DNA of 64,000 nucleotides from Willaertia magna (taxonomy: Eukaryota; Heterolobosea; Eutetramitea; Acrasida; Naegleriidae), in assembly GCA_902984215.1 (NCBI GenBank), contig CADWAF010001523.1, forward strand, positions 1-64,000, given 5' to 3'. Each line of letters begins with the position of its first letter. Position 1 is the first letter of the stretch. The notes beneath the pieces are model-generated. The model was not told the origin of the DNA. It was given only the letters and a program-made list of their open reading frames with translations, and did no database searches. Positions 55,164 through 64,000 of this stretch are shown here, in pieces. The translations under genes were made by a program, and so were the position numbers.

Positions 55164-56333
55164 ATGTTTCTGTACTCTTTCGGTTTGGGTAGGAATAGAC
55201 AATTATTTGGAAGAGAAAGAAAAGAGAGTAATGCTCCTGCATTTACAGATTTATCTTTTTTAAAACCAAAGGAAACTATTGCGAAGATAGCTTGTGGAAG
55301 TCATCATTCAATAATGTTAACAAGTGAAAATAGATTATTGAGTTGTGGTTTTAATTGTGATGGTCGTTGCGGAGCAAAAAGAGCTCCTAGAATTGAATTG
55401 CATGAAATTGAAATACGGAACAAACCTATTAAAGATGTTTTTTGTGGAGCTAAGTCTTCGTTTGTAATTACAAATTGTGGAAATTTATTTTGTTGTGGTA
55501 GTAATCGCAGTGGTCAACTTGGGTTTCCAAAAACAACAATTCCAATGCTGGAGGAGCTAAAACACAATACAACAGTACTAAATGTTGAATTAATTTCCTC
55601 AAGTTATTTTCATACCTTATTACTTACAAAAGATCACGTAGTATATGGGACAGGTTCAGATGAATTTGGAAGATTAGGTTTCTTTGATTATGAAACTTTT
55701 GACAAATTTACAGTTTTAAATTTTAATGATTTAGAAAAGGAAGAGAAAATGATTGATATTAAATGTGGTGAAATATTTTCTGTATTCTTATCTAATTTTG
55801 GTAATATCTTCGCAGCTGGTGAGTTTTTTAATATTCAATTAGGAATTAAGAAATTTCCCTTATTACATCATTCAGTTAGTAAAATATCTTGTGGAAATGC
55901 TCATGTATTATGTTTAACAAAAGAAAATAGATTACTTAGTTTTGGATTAAATTCCTCTTGTCAACTTGGTGTTTGTTTTGTACCTAAAGAAAAAACCGAA
56001 CTAATTGAAATACCTTTAAATAATATTGTAAATATTTATGGTGGTTTAAATCATTCAATAGTAATTGATAAAGATAATAATTTATATGGTTTTGGAAATA
56101 ATTCATGTAATGAGTTAGGGATTGAGTTGGCTGGGCCATTTACTGAACCAACAAGACTTTGTTTTTTTGAACCATTTAGATATCAACATGTAGAATTATT
56201 TATGGGATTAAATCATTCTTTTCTTTTATTGAAAGAGTTTAAAACGAAAGAATTTGAAATGTGGTTTAAAAATTTAAAATCTTTGTTACAAAAAAGCGAA
56301 CTTTGTGATTTAAATATTGTAATTAAGAAGTAA
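55164..56333 (+). CDS. RCC1-repeat protein ending at the start of a BTB-like segment
   Basis: 389 residues, one exon. At least six RCC1 blades are visible, with motifs such as CGSHHSIMLTSENRLLSCG, NRSGQLGF and CGNAHVLCLTKENRLLSFG. The last 25 residues (KNLKSLLQKSELCDLNIVIKK) read like the opening helix and first strand of a BTB domain, as in RCC1-BTB proteins (RCBTB), but the frame stops at once. No splice into a further BTB exon is possible: the next bases code for the opposite-strand RING gene, and a tested donor at the end leads straight to a stop. The sequence therefore looks like a shortened RCBTB-type protein. Confidence 0.85.
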   Translation: MFLYSFGLGRNRQLFGRERKESNAPAFTDLSFLKPKETIAKIACGSHHSIMLTSENRLLSCGFNCDGRCGAKRAPRIELHEIEIRNKPIKDVFCGAKSSFVITNCGNLFCCGSNRSGQLGFPKTTIPMLEELKHNTTVLNVELISSSYFHTLLLTKDHVVYGTGSDEFGRLGFFDYETFDKFTVLNFNDLEKEEKMIDIKCGEIFSVFLSNFGNIFAAGEFFNIQLGIKKFPLLHHSVSKISCGNAHVLCLTKENRLLSFGLNSSCQLGVCFVPKEKTELIEIPLNNIVNIYGGLNHSIVIDKDNNLYGFGNNSCNELGIELAGPFTEPTRLCFFEPFRYQHVELFMGLNHSFLLLKEFKTKEFEMWFKNLKSLLQKSELCDLNIVIKK

Positions 56334-56375
56334 TTTATCGATTATTTACATTAAATTTTATCCTATATAGTTAAT

Positions 56376-57216
56376 TTAAAGAAAGATTCGAGTGGTTTTT
56401 GTAATCCTAGTTCTACAAATTGGACAGATGGTTGACCTTTTGGAACATTCTTGACAAAGACAATGACCACAATTTAAAACCACTTCTTTTTTGGAGTCCA
56501 TACAAATACTACATTCCAGTTCTGGTCTTAATGGTTCCGTTAATTGTTCTTGCAGTTCTTGATTATTATTTACAGAACTAGTTTGCCCACGTTCCGAACG
56601 ATTATTATTCACCACTACCACCCCAAAGCGTTCTTGTAAACTGTTAGGTAAAATTTTAACTATCTGATTTCTAAAAAAGAACGATAACAAAGTTCCAATT
56701 GCGAAAGCAGAAATTACAGATATTATAAAAAGTGAAGAAAATGCATAATTTGTTTCTGTATTTTGAGGGATTTTCAATTTCGCTAGTTCTTCAAGCATGT
56801 CATAGTGAGCTGCATACTTCCAAGCAGACCAACCTGACTGTCTCGTTAATTGATGTTGAAGATTGTTGATTAATTAAGGGATTAATTAATTTACATAAAC
56901 TATATTTTGAATTAGAACTTACACCATCCTTAATATTTGGGTCAGCTTTGTAGTTTACAAGTAACTTTACAAAATGTATATTATGATTTTGCAAAGCCAT
57001 TTGAAGGGGAGTTCTTAAAAACCAACCAAATCTTTCATTAGCAATTGAAGAATTCACATTTAAAATTTGTTTAACTCTATAAAATTTAGAAGTGTCATTA
57101 TTATAGATAATGTCATATAGTTCTTCCTCCGTAGAATCGGAACAGCTTACAAAACCCAACCACAAAGAGAAAACACCTGCCAGTGCAACCAAAAAAAGTT
57201 TTTTAACTTCAATCAT
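56376..57216 (-). CDS. Signal peptide-ankyrin-TM-RING E3 ligase
   Basis: Exons 57216-56923 and 56837-56376 with an 85-bp intron (GTAAGT...GACAG) in phase 0 give 251 residues. MIEVKKLFLVALAGVFSLWL is a signal peptide. Two to three ankyrin repeats follow (about 35-120), including TPLQMALQNHNIHFVKLLV and GWSAWKYAAHYDMLEELAKL, the latter formed only after splicing. A membrane helix (about 132-155) separates them from a C-terminal RING-HC finger (CSICMDSKKEVVLNCGHCLC, then CPICRTRI). The layout places ankyrin repeats in the lumen and the RING in the cytosol, if the signal peptide is cut. It should be a membrane ubiquitin ligase. The start at 57216 is preferred because the open frame above it has no ATG. 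Confidence 0.85.
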
Positions 57217-57313
57217 TTTTTTTAATTTTGAATTCCCAAACAACAAAGAAAATTAAATTAGGAAAGTAAACAATATATTTTTTTTGAATTTACAATTATC
57301 TCAATTAAATTTA

Positions 57314-58840
57314 CTAATCAGTATCATAAGAATATAATTTTGCCCAATCTCCTTGTTCCGCAATATAATAACTCTCAATCAGTTCGAAATAAGCTGCCAA
57401 ATGTGTTGAAATAAACATGTGAAAATCCATTATACAATTTTCATCATTTACAAAATCATTTGTCAATCCAATAAATTTCATTGCCTTTTGTAATATTTCT
57501 TTATCCACACTAATGTTTGCAGGATTGCACATATTTAATTGGATTCTATAAGTTGATACTAATTTAAATGATTTATCTTCTTCTTCTTTGTAAAGTTCCT
57601 CTTCATTGTTTTCTTCTTCTTCGTTATTGTCATCTTTTTGTAAATTTTCATATTTTGATTGTATTTCTTTTAATTCTTCCTGTAAATTGACAAATTTAAT
57701 TTCAACAGCTGTCATTTCTTGTCTGTAATCCACAATTGTATTATTAAAATTTACAATAATATAATTTCCATTTCCATTAATATTAAATAAACAACTTTTC
57801 AATTCTTTAATATCAATATGTAAAAATTTATGAACAATTTTTTCTTGTTTTAACACAAATAAATAATTCATTAATTGTCTTCTCATTTCCCTCGTTCTTT
57901 CATTTCTTTCATAAACTGGATAAATCCATTCTTCCTTTTCTCTTGACTTCATTCTCTTTTTTGTATTATTTTCATCTTTTTCTAATTGTTTCTTTTTTAA
58001 AGCGTCAATACTTTTTTGATACTTTTGGATATATATTTGGGCGTATTTATTTATTTCCACATCTTCAACATAAAGTAATTGACAATCCTCAGCGTTTAAT
58101 GTTGTGGATTTTTTATTGTAACCATCTAATTTATTTTCTTCGTCATCTTCGTCTTCACTGTTATCTTTCATTTCTGTTTCTTCACTTTCATCTTCTTCAT
58201 CTTTCATTATGTTAACTTTTTTAACTTCTTCCTCATCTTGTTCTTCATCTTCTTCATCAATTTCATACATAAATCGATCATTTTGTTTTTCTTTTAATTT
58301 TTCATCAACTTTTGACTTTACAAAAATATACTTTTCTTTAAATAATTTCCATTTTAAAAAATATAAAGCTAATAATTCATTATTTAAAGTAGTTACATTA
58401 CTTAATTCTAATTTATATTTAGAATAAAATAAATCATGTGTTAAAATCCATTCATTCCATTGTTTACAAATAAATCTTAATGTTTTGAATATTTCAGTAT
58501 CTTTAATAAACTTTGTAATTTCAAAAAATAAATCAACTGGCAATTCCTTTCCATCAATATTGTTATTAACAATAGTAAGGTTATCATTTAAATTAAAATA
58601 AATATCTTTTTTATTCCATTCAATTAAATTATTTTCATTATTTAATGGCAATTTCTTTGTTAAATGTTTTGTTTCAGTAAATAAAATTTGAATGGCATTA
58701 TTGTTGGTTGTTCCTGGTGAAGAATTACTGCTGTTGTGATCATTTTTGTCGATAATTAATTTAAATGTAGTATCCCGGTGGTTGAAATAAACGTTGTTGG
58801 TATTGTAGTCAGTGTCTGTTTTTTGTTTTTTGTGTGACAT
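57314..58840 (-). CDS. F-box protein with acidic insert
   Basis: 508 residues, one exon. After an Asn-rich start, an F-box (about 95-140) is seen: ELPVDLFFEITKFI, then FICKQWNEWILTHDLFYSK. A strongly acidic Glu/Asp stretch (about 195-240; EEDEEQDEEEVKK and DEEDESEETEMKD) and a second Glu-rich run (about 415-430) flank Lys-rich helices. No WD40, LRR or kelch substrate-binding repeats are visible. It should bind SKP1 in an SCF ubiquitin ligase; the substrate is unknown. The gene shares an intergenic gap of about 97 bp with the ankyrin-RING gene on the same strand. Confidence 0.78.
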   Translation of the reverse strand: MSHKKQKTDTDYNTNNVYFNHRDTTFKLIIDKNDHNSSNSSPGTTNNNAIQILFTETKHLTKKLPLNNENNLIEWNKKDIYFNLNDNLTIVNNNIDGKELPVDLFFEITKFIKDTEIFKTLRFICKQWNEWILTHDLFYSKYKLELSNVTTLNNELLALYFLKWKLFKEKYIFVKSKVDEKLKEKQNDRFMYEIDEEDEEQDEEEVKKVNIMKDEEDESEETEMKDNSEDEDDEENKLDGYNKKSTTLNAEDCQLLYVEDVEINKYAQIYIQKYQKSIDALKKKQLEKDENNTKKRMKSREKEEWIYPVYERNERTREMRRQLMNYLFVLKQEKIVHKFLHIDIKELKSCLFNINGNGNYIIVNFNNTIVDYRQEMTAVEIKFVNLQEELKEIQSKYENLQKDDNNEEEENNEEELYKEEEDKSFKLVSTYRIQLNMCNPANISVDKEILQKAMKFIGLTNDFVNDENCIMDFHMFISTHLAAYFELIESYYIAEQGDWAKLYSYDTD

Positions 58841-59472
58841 TTTTTTTGCTCTTTTTTCACGAATTTCAGAACTTCCTTAAATAAGCAAATTTGGCGAATA
58901 ATTACAAAACCTAGTTCTGTTAATTTTCATTAAGATAATAAGGATTGAATTGATAGGTGGAAAAGGACTTTCGGTAAAAAAAATATTGTCCAATAATTAT
59001 TTATAGCAATAATATTTTCTTAAATTTGTATGTCGTAAAAATTATGATCTAATAGAATTAAATGTAATTCTATTAAAATATCATCCCTTACATAAAGTTT
59101 TGTAAAGTATTTATATAATTATCTAGTAAAAAATAATTAGCTCCGAGATACACTTTTGAAAAATCTAAATAAAGTGGAATCCAAGTAAAGAAACTAAAGT
59201 TTACATATACAAATTTTTGTAAAGGAGTACAATTTATTTGAATTAAAAATTCAATAGATTTAGTAAATCATTTCATAAAATCTCACCGAAATTTTCTAAA
59301 TGAAATATTCCAGAATTTTAATATAATTCCAATAAAGTTTTTAATTTATATCTTTTTTTAATTCTATTAATATTTTCAAATTTAAAAGTATTGTGTAAAA
59401 ATTATTTTTTTGTAAATTATTCATATAGTTTAGAATATGATAACGTCTGTTATTAATTTAGTCCTTCACACA
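58841..59472. other. Intergenic region with an 11-bp-stem inverted repeat
   Basis: About 632 bases between the F-box gene start and the DRC7 gene end, both on the minus strand. It is AT-rich and has no supported gene. A perfect inverted repeat at 59050-59075 has an 11-bp stem (TAATAGAATTA) and an AATG loop. Its strong symmetry in otherwise plain sequence is the only structure I see; it may be a 3' end or a regulatory site, and its role is unknown. Confidence 0.55.
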
Positions 59473-62326
59473 CTAAGGTTTTTTTGAACGTAAGTGTTGT
59501 AAGTAAGGAGCTAGTTGAGGATGATTCAGTAACTTTTCCTTTAAGTTTGCAAATTTCTTGACTGCCCTTGCATTATGCTCTTCTGCTCTATCTTTCAATA
59601 TTTTGATCTTAAACGCTGTTTCCTGACAGAATTGTAAGTATTCTTCACTGTTTCTATCAACACCCTCTTGACTTTTTTGGTACATAGTCCTTCTTCTGGA
59701 AAGTTTCTGTTTTTCTTTTACAAGTCTCTCTTCAATAATATTAATTCTCATCATTAATTGCTCTTTTAGATCTCTCATTACAGTATCGTATATTCTTTCA
59801 GCCTCTTCCTTGCTATGAACACCATCCTTAATTAAATAATCAACATAATCTTTGTTTCTTCGTTGTTCTTCCAGTTCCTTTTCTCTAGCTTGCATTACTT
59901 TAATTTCTTCCTCAGTTGGTCTATTTCTTTCAACATCATATATTGTAGTCACACCTTGTATACCACTTTCCTCTGAATACCTTGTTTTTAATATGCCCAT
60001 CATTTCAGAAGTACTCTTTCCAATATCTTCTTTGCATTTACTTTCTGAGTGTAATAAATAATAGTATTCTTCAATTCTTTCTTCTTGTTTAGGTTTGTGA
60101 ACAAATGGATCTATCAGTTCCAGTAAAACATTTCCCTCTTTTGTGTACTCTCTTACAGACCTAGTTATTTTTCCTTCTCCATAATGGTATTCCAATCTTA
60201 TTCTGTTGTCTATTATATAAAAGGTTCTTCTAGCAACATCTTCATTTGCGTTTTTACTTTCATCCCTTAAAAATTTTTCTGTCATTTTAACTATAAACAG
60301 TTCTTGAAGTTGCTTTTTCTTTGGATGTGACGAAACATCAAATGATTGAATGAACTCTTCTGTACTTCCTGCCTCATTTAGATTTGTTGTAAGTTGGTGG
60401 TTAATTGGGCCATAAATACCGTCCATATTTCTTTCATCCTCTCCAGCAACAATGTTGATGGTTGGCTTTTCTATATCGTAGGTAATAGATCTATACCATA
60501 GATAATCTCCAAATTCTATTCTATTCTTAAAGTATTCAATTACTTTTCGTGGTTGGTAAAGGTTTTTTGTTCCATCAAATAATTCTAATCGTTTCTCCAA
60601 TCCATCCAATCTGGCTTCGCTGTAGAATCTGAATTCCCTTCTTACACCCTTCTCGTAAATTAATTCTTTTAGTGCCTCGAAATTAGAAGTGGTTTTTCTT
60701 CCAGGGTCAAACCACTCGTGAATCCTATCCCTTAGGTGTGTTGATTCGTTTTCACTTTTGTAGATTCTGTAAATAGACCTTCTTTTCAAAAGATCTTTTC
60801 TATTACTGAAGTAACAATGAATTTCCAGTATTTTCTCCCTTTTTTCGTCTGTAAAAACAGTTAACTGTTTAGTAATGAGGTCTTCTCTGTAATAGGGAGA
60901 AAATAGCTCCAAAATAGCATTTCTGAATAATACTATTTTTTGATTAAGGGGATATCTGTCTTCGTATTGTCGTTTTGTGATTTGAATTCTGGCAACCCAA
61001 GAAGTTGGTACGTCTAAAACATCATCATCGTATTCTCCCTCCTCTGTAGTAAGCATTTCTAGTCTCTTTTCATTCTTATTATTTTCTTCATCCTCTTCTG
61101 TCTCATCAGTTTTGTTTCCATGAATAAAAATGTGTTCCCAGCAATGAAGGTTGTGTAAATCAAAATTTATGTCAGACAAAATAGATTCTGAAAACATATT
61201 GCACCAATAATTTTCATGGTTCCAAACACTTTCTATACAATAATATCCTCTCTTCTCCGCCTCATCTATCTCTAGAATTTCTCCCGTACTTGTTTCAATA
61301 AAGAAAGGATTTTTAATATCTCTTGCCCCAGGAAGTACCAGTATCCAACAATGTACATATTTTTGCTTCATTATTTCTATTACTACTTTCTCAGGTACCA
61401 CTTGTTCCTGAGGCAAGTTGCTTTCTTCTTTGTTTTCTTCTTTTACTTCGTAATCTTCTTTTTTGAAATTACTTGTTAAATTTGGTCTAGTTTTTAGTTT
61501 ATACTTGCTAGGTTTAAAAATTCTTTGTTCTTCTTTTTGCAGCTCTTCCTCTGGCTCAATTTCATATGGATAATCGCGATGTGTTTGGTCATTCTCAACC
61601 ACGTTAAGTGGGGCATATCCAGAAACACAATAAGCATTATATCCAGCTCCAATTAATAGAGAAACCATTAACAAAGAAATATCAAACGAATTTCCTTTTT
61701 GCCAGTAAAGAGTTGTGGTTGGGCTGCAAACAACTTCAGGCTGAATAAAAGGTTACAAAATATTAATTATTAATAAAAAAACTTACAATTTCGAAAGGTT
61801 TTTCCAATGCCTCGTAGGTAATGTAATGAGGCAAAAAGGCTGCAATCCCCTTTACATCATACAACTCTGGGAATTTCAAAAGAGTTGGTTTAATAAATGT
61901 ACAAATAAATTTCTAAATATTATTAGTATTAGATTGAATAGAGAAACTTACATGAACACCAACTTCGTTGTAAGGATACAACAATAAAGGAGGTCTGTAA
62001 TGATACAATTGAGAGTATTGTGAATTAAAATTTTCTACATATTCCAAAACAATATCCTCTTTAATGTCATTAGATCTATATGAATCAGGTATAAAGGAAA
62101 TAACTCTATCTGCTTTAAAGGGAACTGGAGCCTGAACAACATAATCCATAGGTTCCGATGCCTCTGCCAAAGAACTCTCTAATTTATTATTATTCTCTTT
62201 TTGAGCCTTTTCATATAACTCAAAGATTTTATCTAACCTTTCCGATCTATTTAACCCTTGCCACTCCACTGATCTATCATAGCCTCCCTCAAGAAAATCA
62301 ACCCCATACTCTCTGCTTCTACTCAT
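59473..62326 (-). CDS. DRC7: Dynein regulatory complex subunit 7 (CCDC135)
   Basis: Exons 62326-61952, 61912-61787 and 61740-59473, with introns of 39 and 46 bp, in phase, give 922 residues. The N-terminal part contains the CCDC135 signature: the NEVGVHKFICTFIKPTLLKF segment is made by joining exons 1 and 2, and CSPTTTLYWQKGNSFDISLL and GAGYNAYCVSGYAPLN follow, resembling a transglutaminase-like fold. Long charged helices (about 600-905) form the coiled coil. DRC7 is a subunit of the nexin-dynein regulatory complex that links outer doublet microtubules in motile cilia and flagella. Its presence means the organism has motile flagella. Human DRC7 has 874 residues, so the length fits. Confidence 0.93.
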
Positions 62327-62345
62327 TTTTTAATATTTAGTAATC

Positions 62346-62388
62346 TTTTGGGCGCGTTTGTTAAATTTCGTTTTGTTACCGCCAAAAA
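62346..62388. promoter_or_regulatory. E2F-like elements in the DRC7/MCM3 divergent promoter
   Basis: Only 88 bp separate the DRC7 (minus) and MCM3 (plus) start codons. Inside lie TTTTGGGCGCG at 62346-62356 and GTTACCGCCAAA at 62375-62386. Reversed, the second reads TTTGGCGGTAAC, identical to 12 bases next to the RCC1-repeat gene at 42633. The TTTSSCGC-like shape resembles E2F/DP sites, which control MCM genes in plants and animals. Assigning them to E2F here is inference. Confidence 0.5.
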
Positions 62389-62414
62389 TTTAAATCCAAA
62401 CAGTTTGAAAAAAA

Positions 62415-64000
62415 ATGTCAATAGTAGCCCAACAAAATATATCCTTCTTCAAAAGTTTTCTTCTGAAATACACTAAATATCAAGATGAAATTAGGAAAAT
62501 AGTGGACAATAAATTATATAGATTAATAATAAATATGGATGATTTAAGAAGTTTCGATAATAAAATTGCAAGTCAAATTCAACAAGAACCCCTAAGATAC
62601 ATTCTAGATTTCGAAATGGCACTGTATGAATTCATAAACACAAATCATCCAAAACATTTTGAAGATAACGCCGGGACAGAAATACATTTAGGTTTTGAAG
62701 GTCAGTTAGGAGCTGACTGTCACGTTTCACCTAGAGATTTATTGGCCTTTTATGCTAATAAATTAATATGTCTTTCAGGAATTATAACAAAATGTAAGAA
62801 CATATTTTTTTTAAAAATTTTATAAAATTTACAAAATAATAATTATTAGGTTCAAGTGTCATCCAAAGAATTATTAGAATAATAAATTATTGTGAAAAGA
62901 CAAATAAATTTACTGACATTGACTTTACATCTGAAGCAAATATATTAGCATCTCATAACGGTGGAGCAGGTTTAAACTATCAAGATGCTGAAGGTAATAT
63001 ACTAGAAACAGAATTTGGTTTGTCACAATTTACTGACACTCAGTCACTATTTATACAAGAAGCCCCTGAAAACGCACCTGCAGGTCAATTACCAAGATCA
63101 ATTGAATGTATTGTAGAACATGATTTAGTAGATAAAGTAAAACCTGGAGATAGAGTTACATTTTATGGAATATATAAAGCTATCCCTCCATCAGGTGGCA
63201 ATCAAACAAAATTATCAAGTAAAATGAGAATGGTATTTATTGTAAATAATATTGTGAGGAAAGAATTTCAATTGGAGAATGAAATTTATACACCCAAAGA
63301 AATACAGAATATTGAGTATTTATCTAAAAGAAAGGATGCTTTTGAGGTGTTATCTCAAGGTATTGCGCCAACAATTTATGGTCACGATATTATTAAGAAA
63401 AGTTTATTATTACAAATGTTAGGAGGTGTTGAAAAGAATTTTGCTAAATCTAATACACATGTCAGAGGAGATATTAATATATTATTGGTTGGTGACCCTT
63501 CCACTGCAAAGTCACAATTATTGAGATTTATGTTACACACTTGTCCATTAGCTATTTCTACAACTGGTAGAGCTTCAACAGGTGTTGGTTTAACAGCTGC
63601 TGTTGTTTCTGACAAAGATACAGGTGATCGTACATTACAAGCAGGTGCTATGGTATTAGCTGATAGAGGAGTTGTTTGTATCGACGAATTTGACAAAATG
63701 TCAGATATTGACAGAGTTGCAATGCACGAAGTAATGGAACAACAAACTGTAACAATACAAAAAGCAGGTGTGCATGCCTCTTTAAATGCAAGATGTTCTG
63801 TTTTAGCTGCAGCTAATCCAATATATGGTCAATATAATAGAGAGGCCAGTATACAAAGAAATATTGGGTTGCCTGATTCCTTACTTTCTCGTTTTGATTT
63901 AATTTATATATTATTGGATGAGAGAAATGAAGAAAAGGATAGATTAATAGGCACACATGTGTTAAATGTTCACAAACAACAAGCATCACAATATCACAGC
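62415..64000 (+). CDS. MCM3: DNA replication licensing factor MCM3 (partial at window edge)
   Basis: Exons 62415-62793 and 62850 to the edge, with a 56-bp intron (GTAAGA...ATTAG) that splits a Cys codon; 510 residues are visible and the 3' part is cut off. The Walker A GDPSTAKSQLL, Walker B VVCIDEFDKM, sensor region CSVLAAANPIYGQYN and the arginine finger LLSRFDLIYILL are intact. The MCM3-type N-terminal OB segment and HASLNARCSV are present. MCM3 is one of six subunits of the MCM2-7 replicative helicase. The N-terminus MSIVAQQNISFFKSF matches the short start expected for MCM3. Confidence 0.95.

Noticed and set aside
56334..56375. A BTB exon continuing the 55164 gene through an intron at its end
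   Set aside because: The best donor at the end of the frame and the nearest acceptor lead to a single residue and a stop, and the following bases code on the other strand.
1..64000. Dictyostelid origin suggested by AT richness and Asn runs
   Set aside because: The window holds DRC7, a motile-flagellum gene; dictyostelids have no flagella. Intergenic composition is also less extreme than in Dictyostelium outside the left desert.

Overview
The window is nuclear DNA of a very AT-rich, intron-containing eukaryote. I count about 30 protein genes and one tRNA gene. Signs of a eukaryote are spliced genes with very short GT-AG introns (mostly 39-102 bp), A-rich start contexts, asparagine-run proteins, and families such as Mediator MED13, NUP88, importin-5, USP5, MCM3 and an R-SNARE. 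A DRC7 (nexin-dynein regulatory complex) gene shows that the organism builds motile flagella. Together with several Rho GTPase/RhoGEF, RGS, RCC1 and START signalling genes, this suggests a free-living amoeboflagellate. A heterolobosean (Naegleria/Willaertia-like) is my best guess, but that is inference and not proven here.

Layout. 1-2.9 kb: gene-free, extremely AT-rich DNA with a clustered 14-bp palindrome. 2.9-12 kb: an unknown three-exon gene (-), cytosolic threonyl-tRNA synthetase (+), a mitochondrial rhodanese/DUF2892 protein (-), importin-5 (-), and a small membrane protein (+). 12-24.3 kb: an ATAD2/Yta7-type AAA ATPase (+), a candidate axonemal repeat protein (+) ending 4 bp from the convergent USP5 gene (-), a site-2 protease (+), and NUP88 (+). 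24.4-35 kb: membrane-anchored RhoGEF (+), RGS-START protein (+), Rossmann-fold protein (-), tRNA-Gly(GCC) (+), a small mitochondrial-type protein (-), a beta-rich unknown (+), a secreted Kazal protein (-), and an acyl-CoA synthetase (-). 35-47 kb: Rho GTPase (+), MED13 (+), RCC1-repeat protein (-), PB1-UBA protein (+), and an Asn-rich nuclear-type protein (+). 47-59 kb: LRR-RhoGEF with a membrane anchor (+), TPR-like protein (+), R-SNARE (+), coiled-coil protein (+), second RCC1 protein (+), ankyrin-TM-RING protein (-), and F-box protein (-). 59-64 kb: DRC7 (-), divergent from MCM3 (+), which runs off the window edge.

The genes form no operon or cluster. Most are housekeeping: translation, nuclear transport, transcription, replication, ubiquitin. 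The accessory-looking content is signalling: one Rho GTPase, two RhoGEFs that each start with a membrane segment, and an RGS-START fusion. Many open reading frames look broken until short introns are removed. I resolved 23 introns by matching phase at both ends (one, at 3043-3125, is uncertain) and give exon coordinates in each entry. I found no mobile element, CRISPR array or viral gene.
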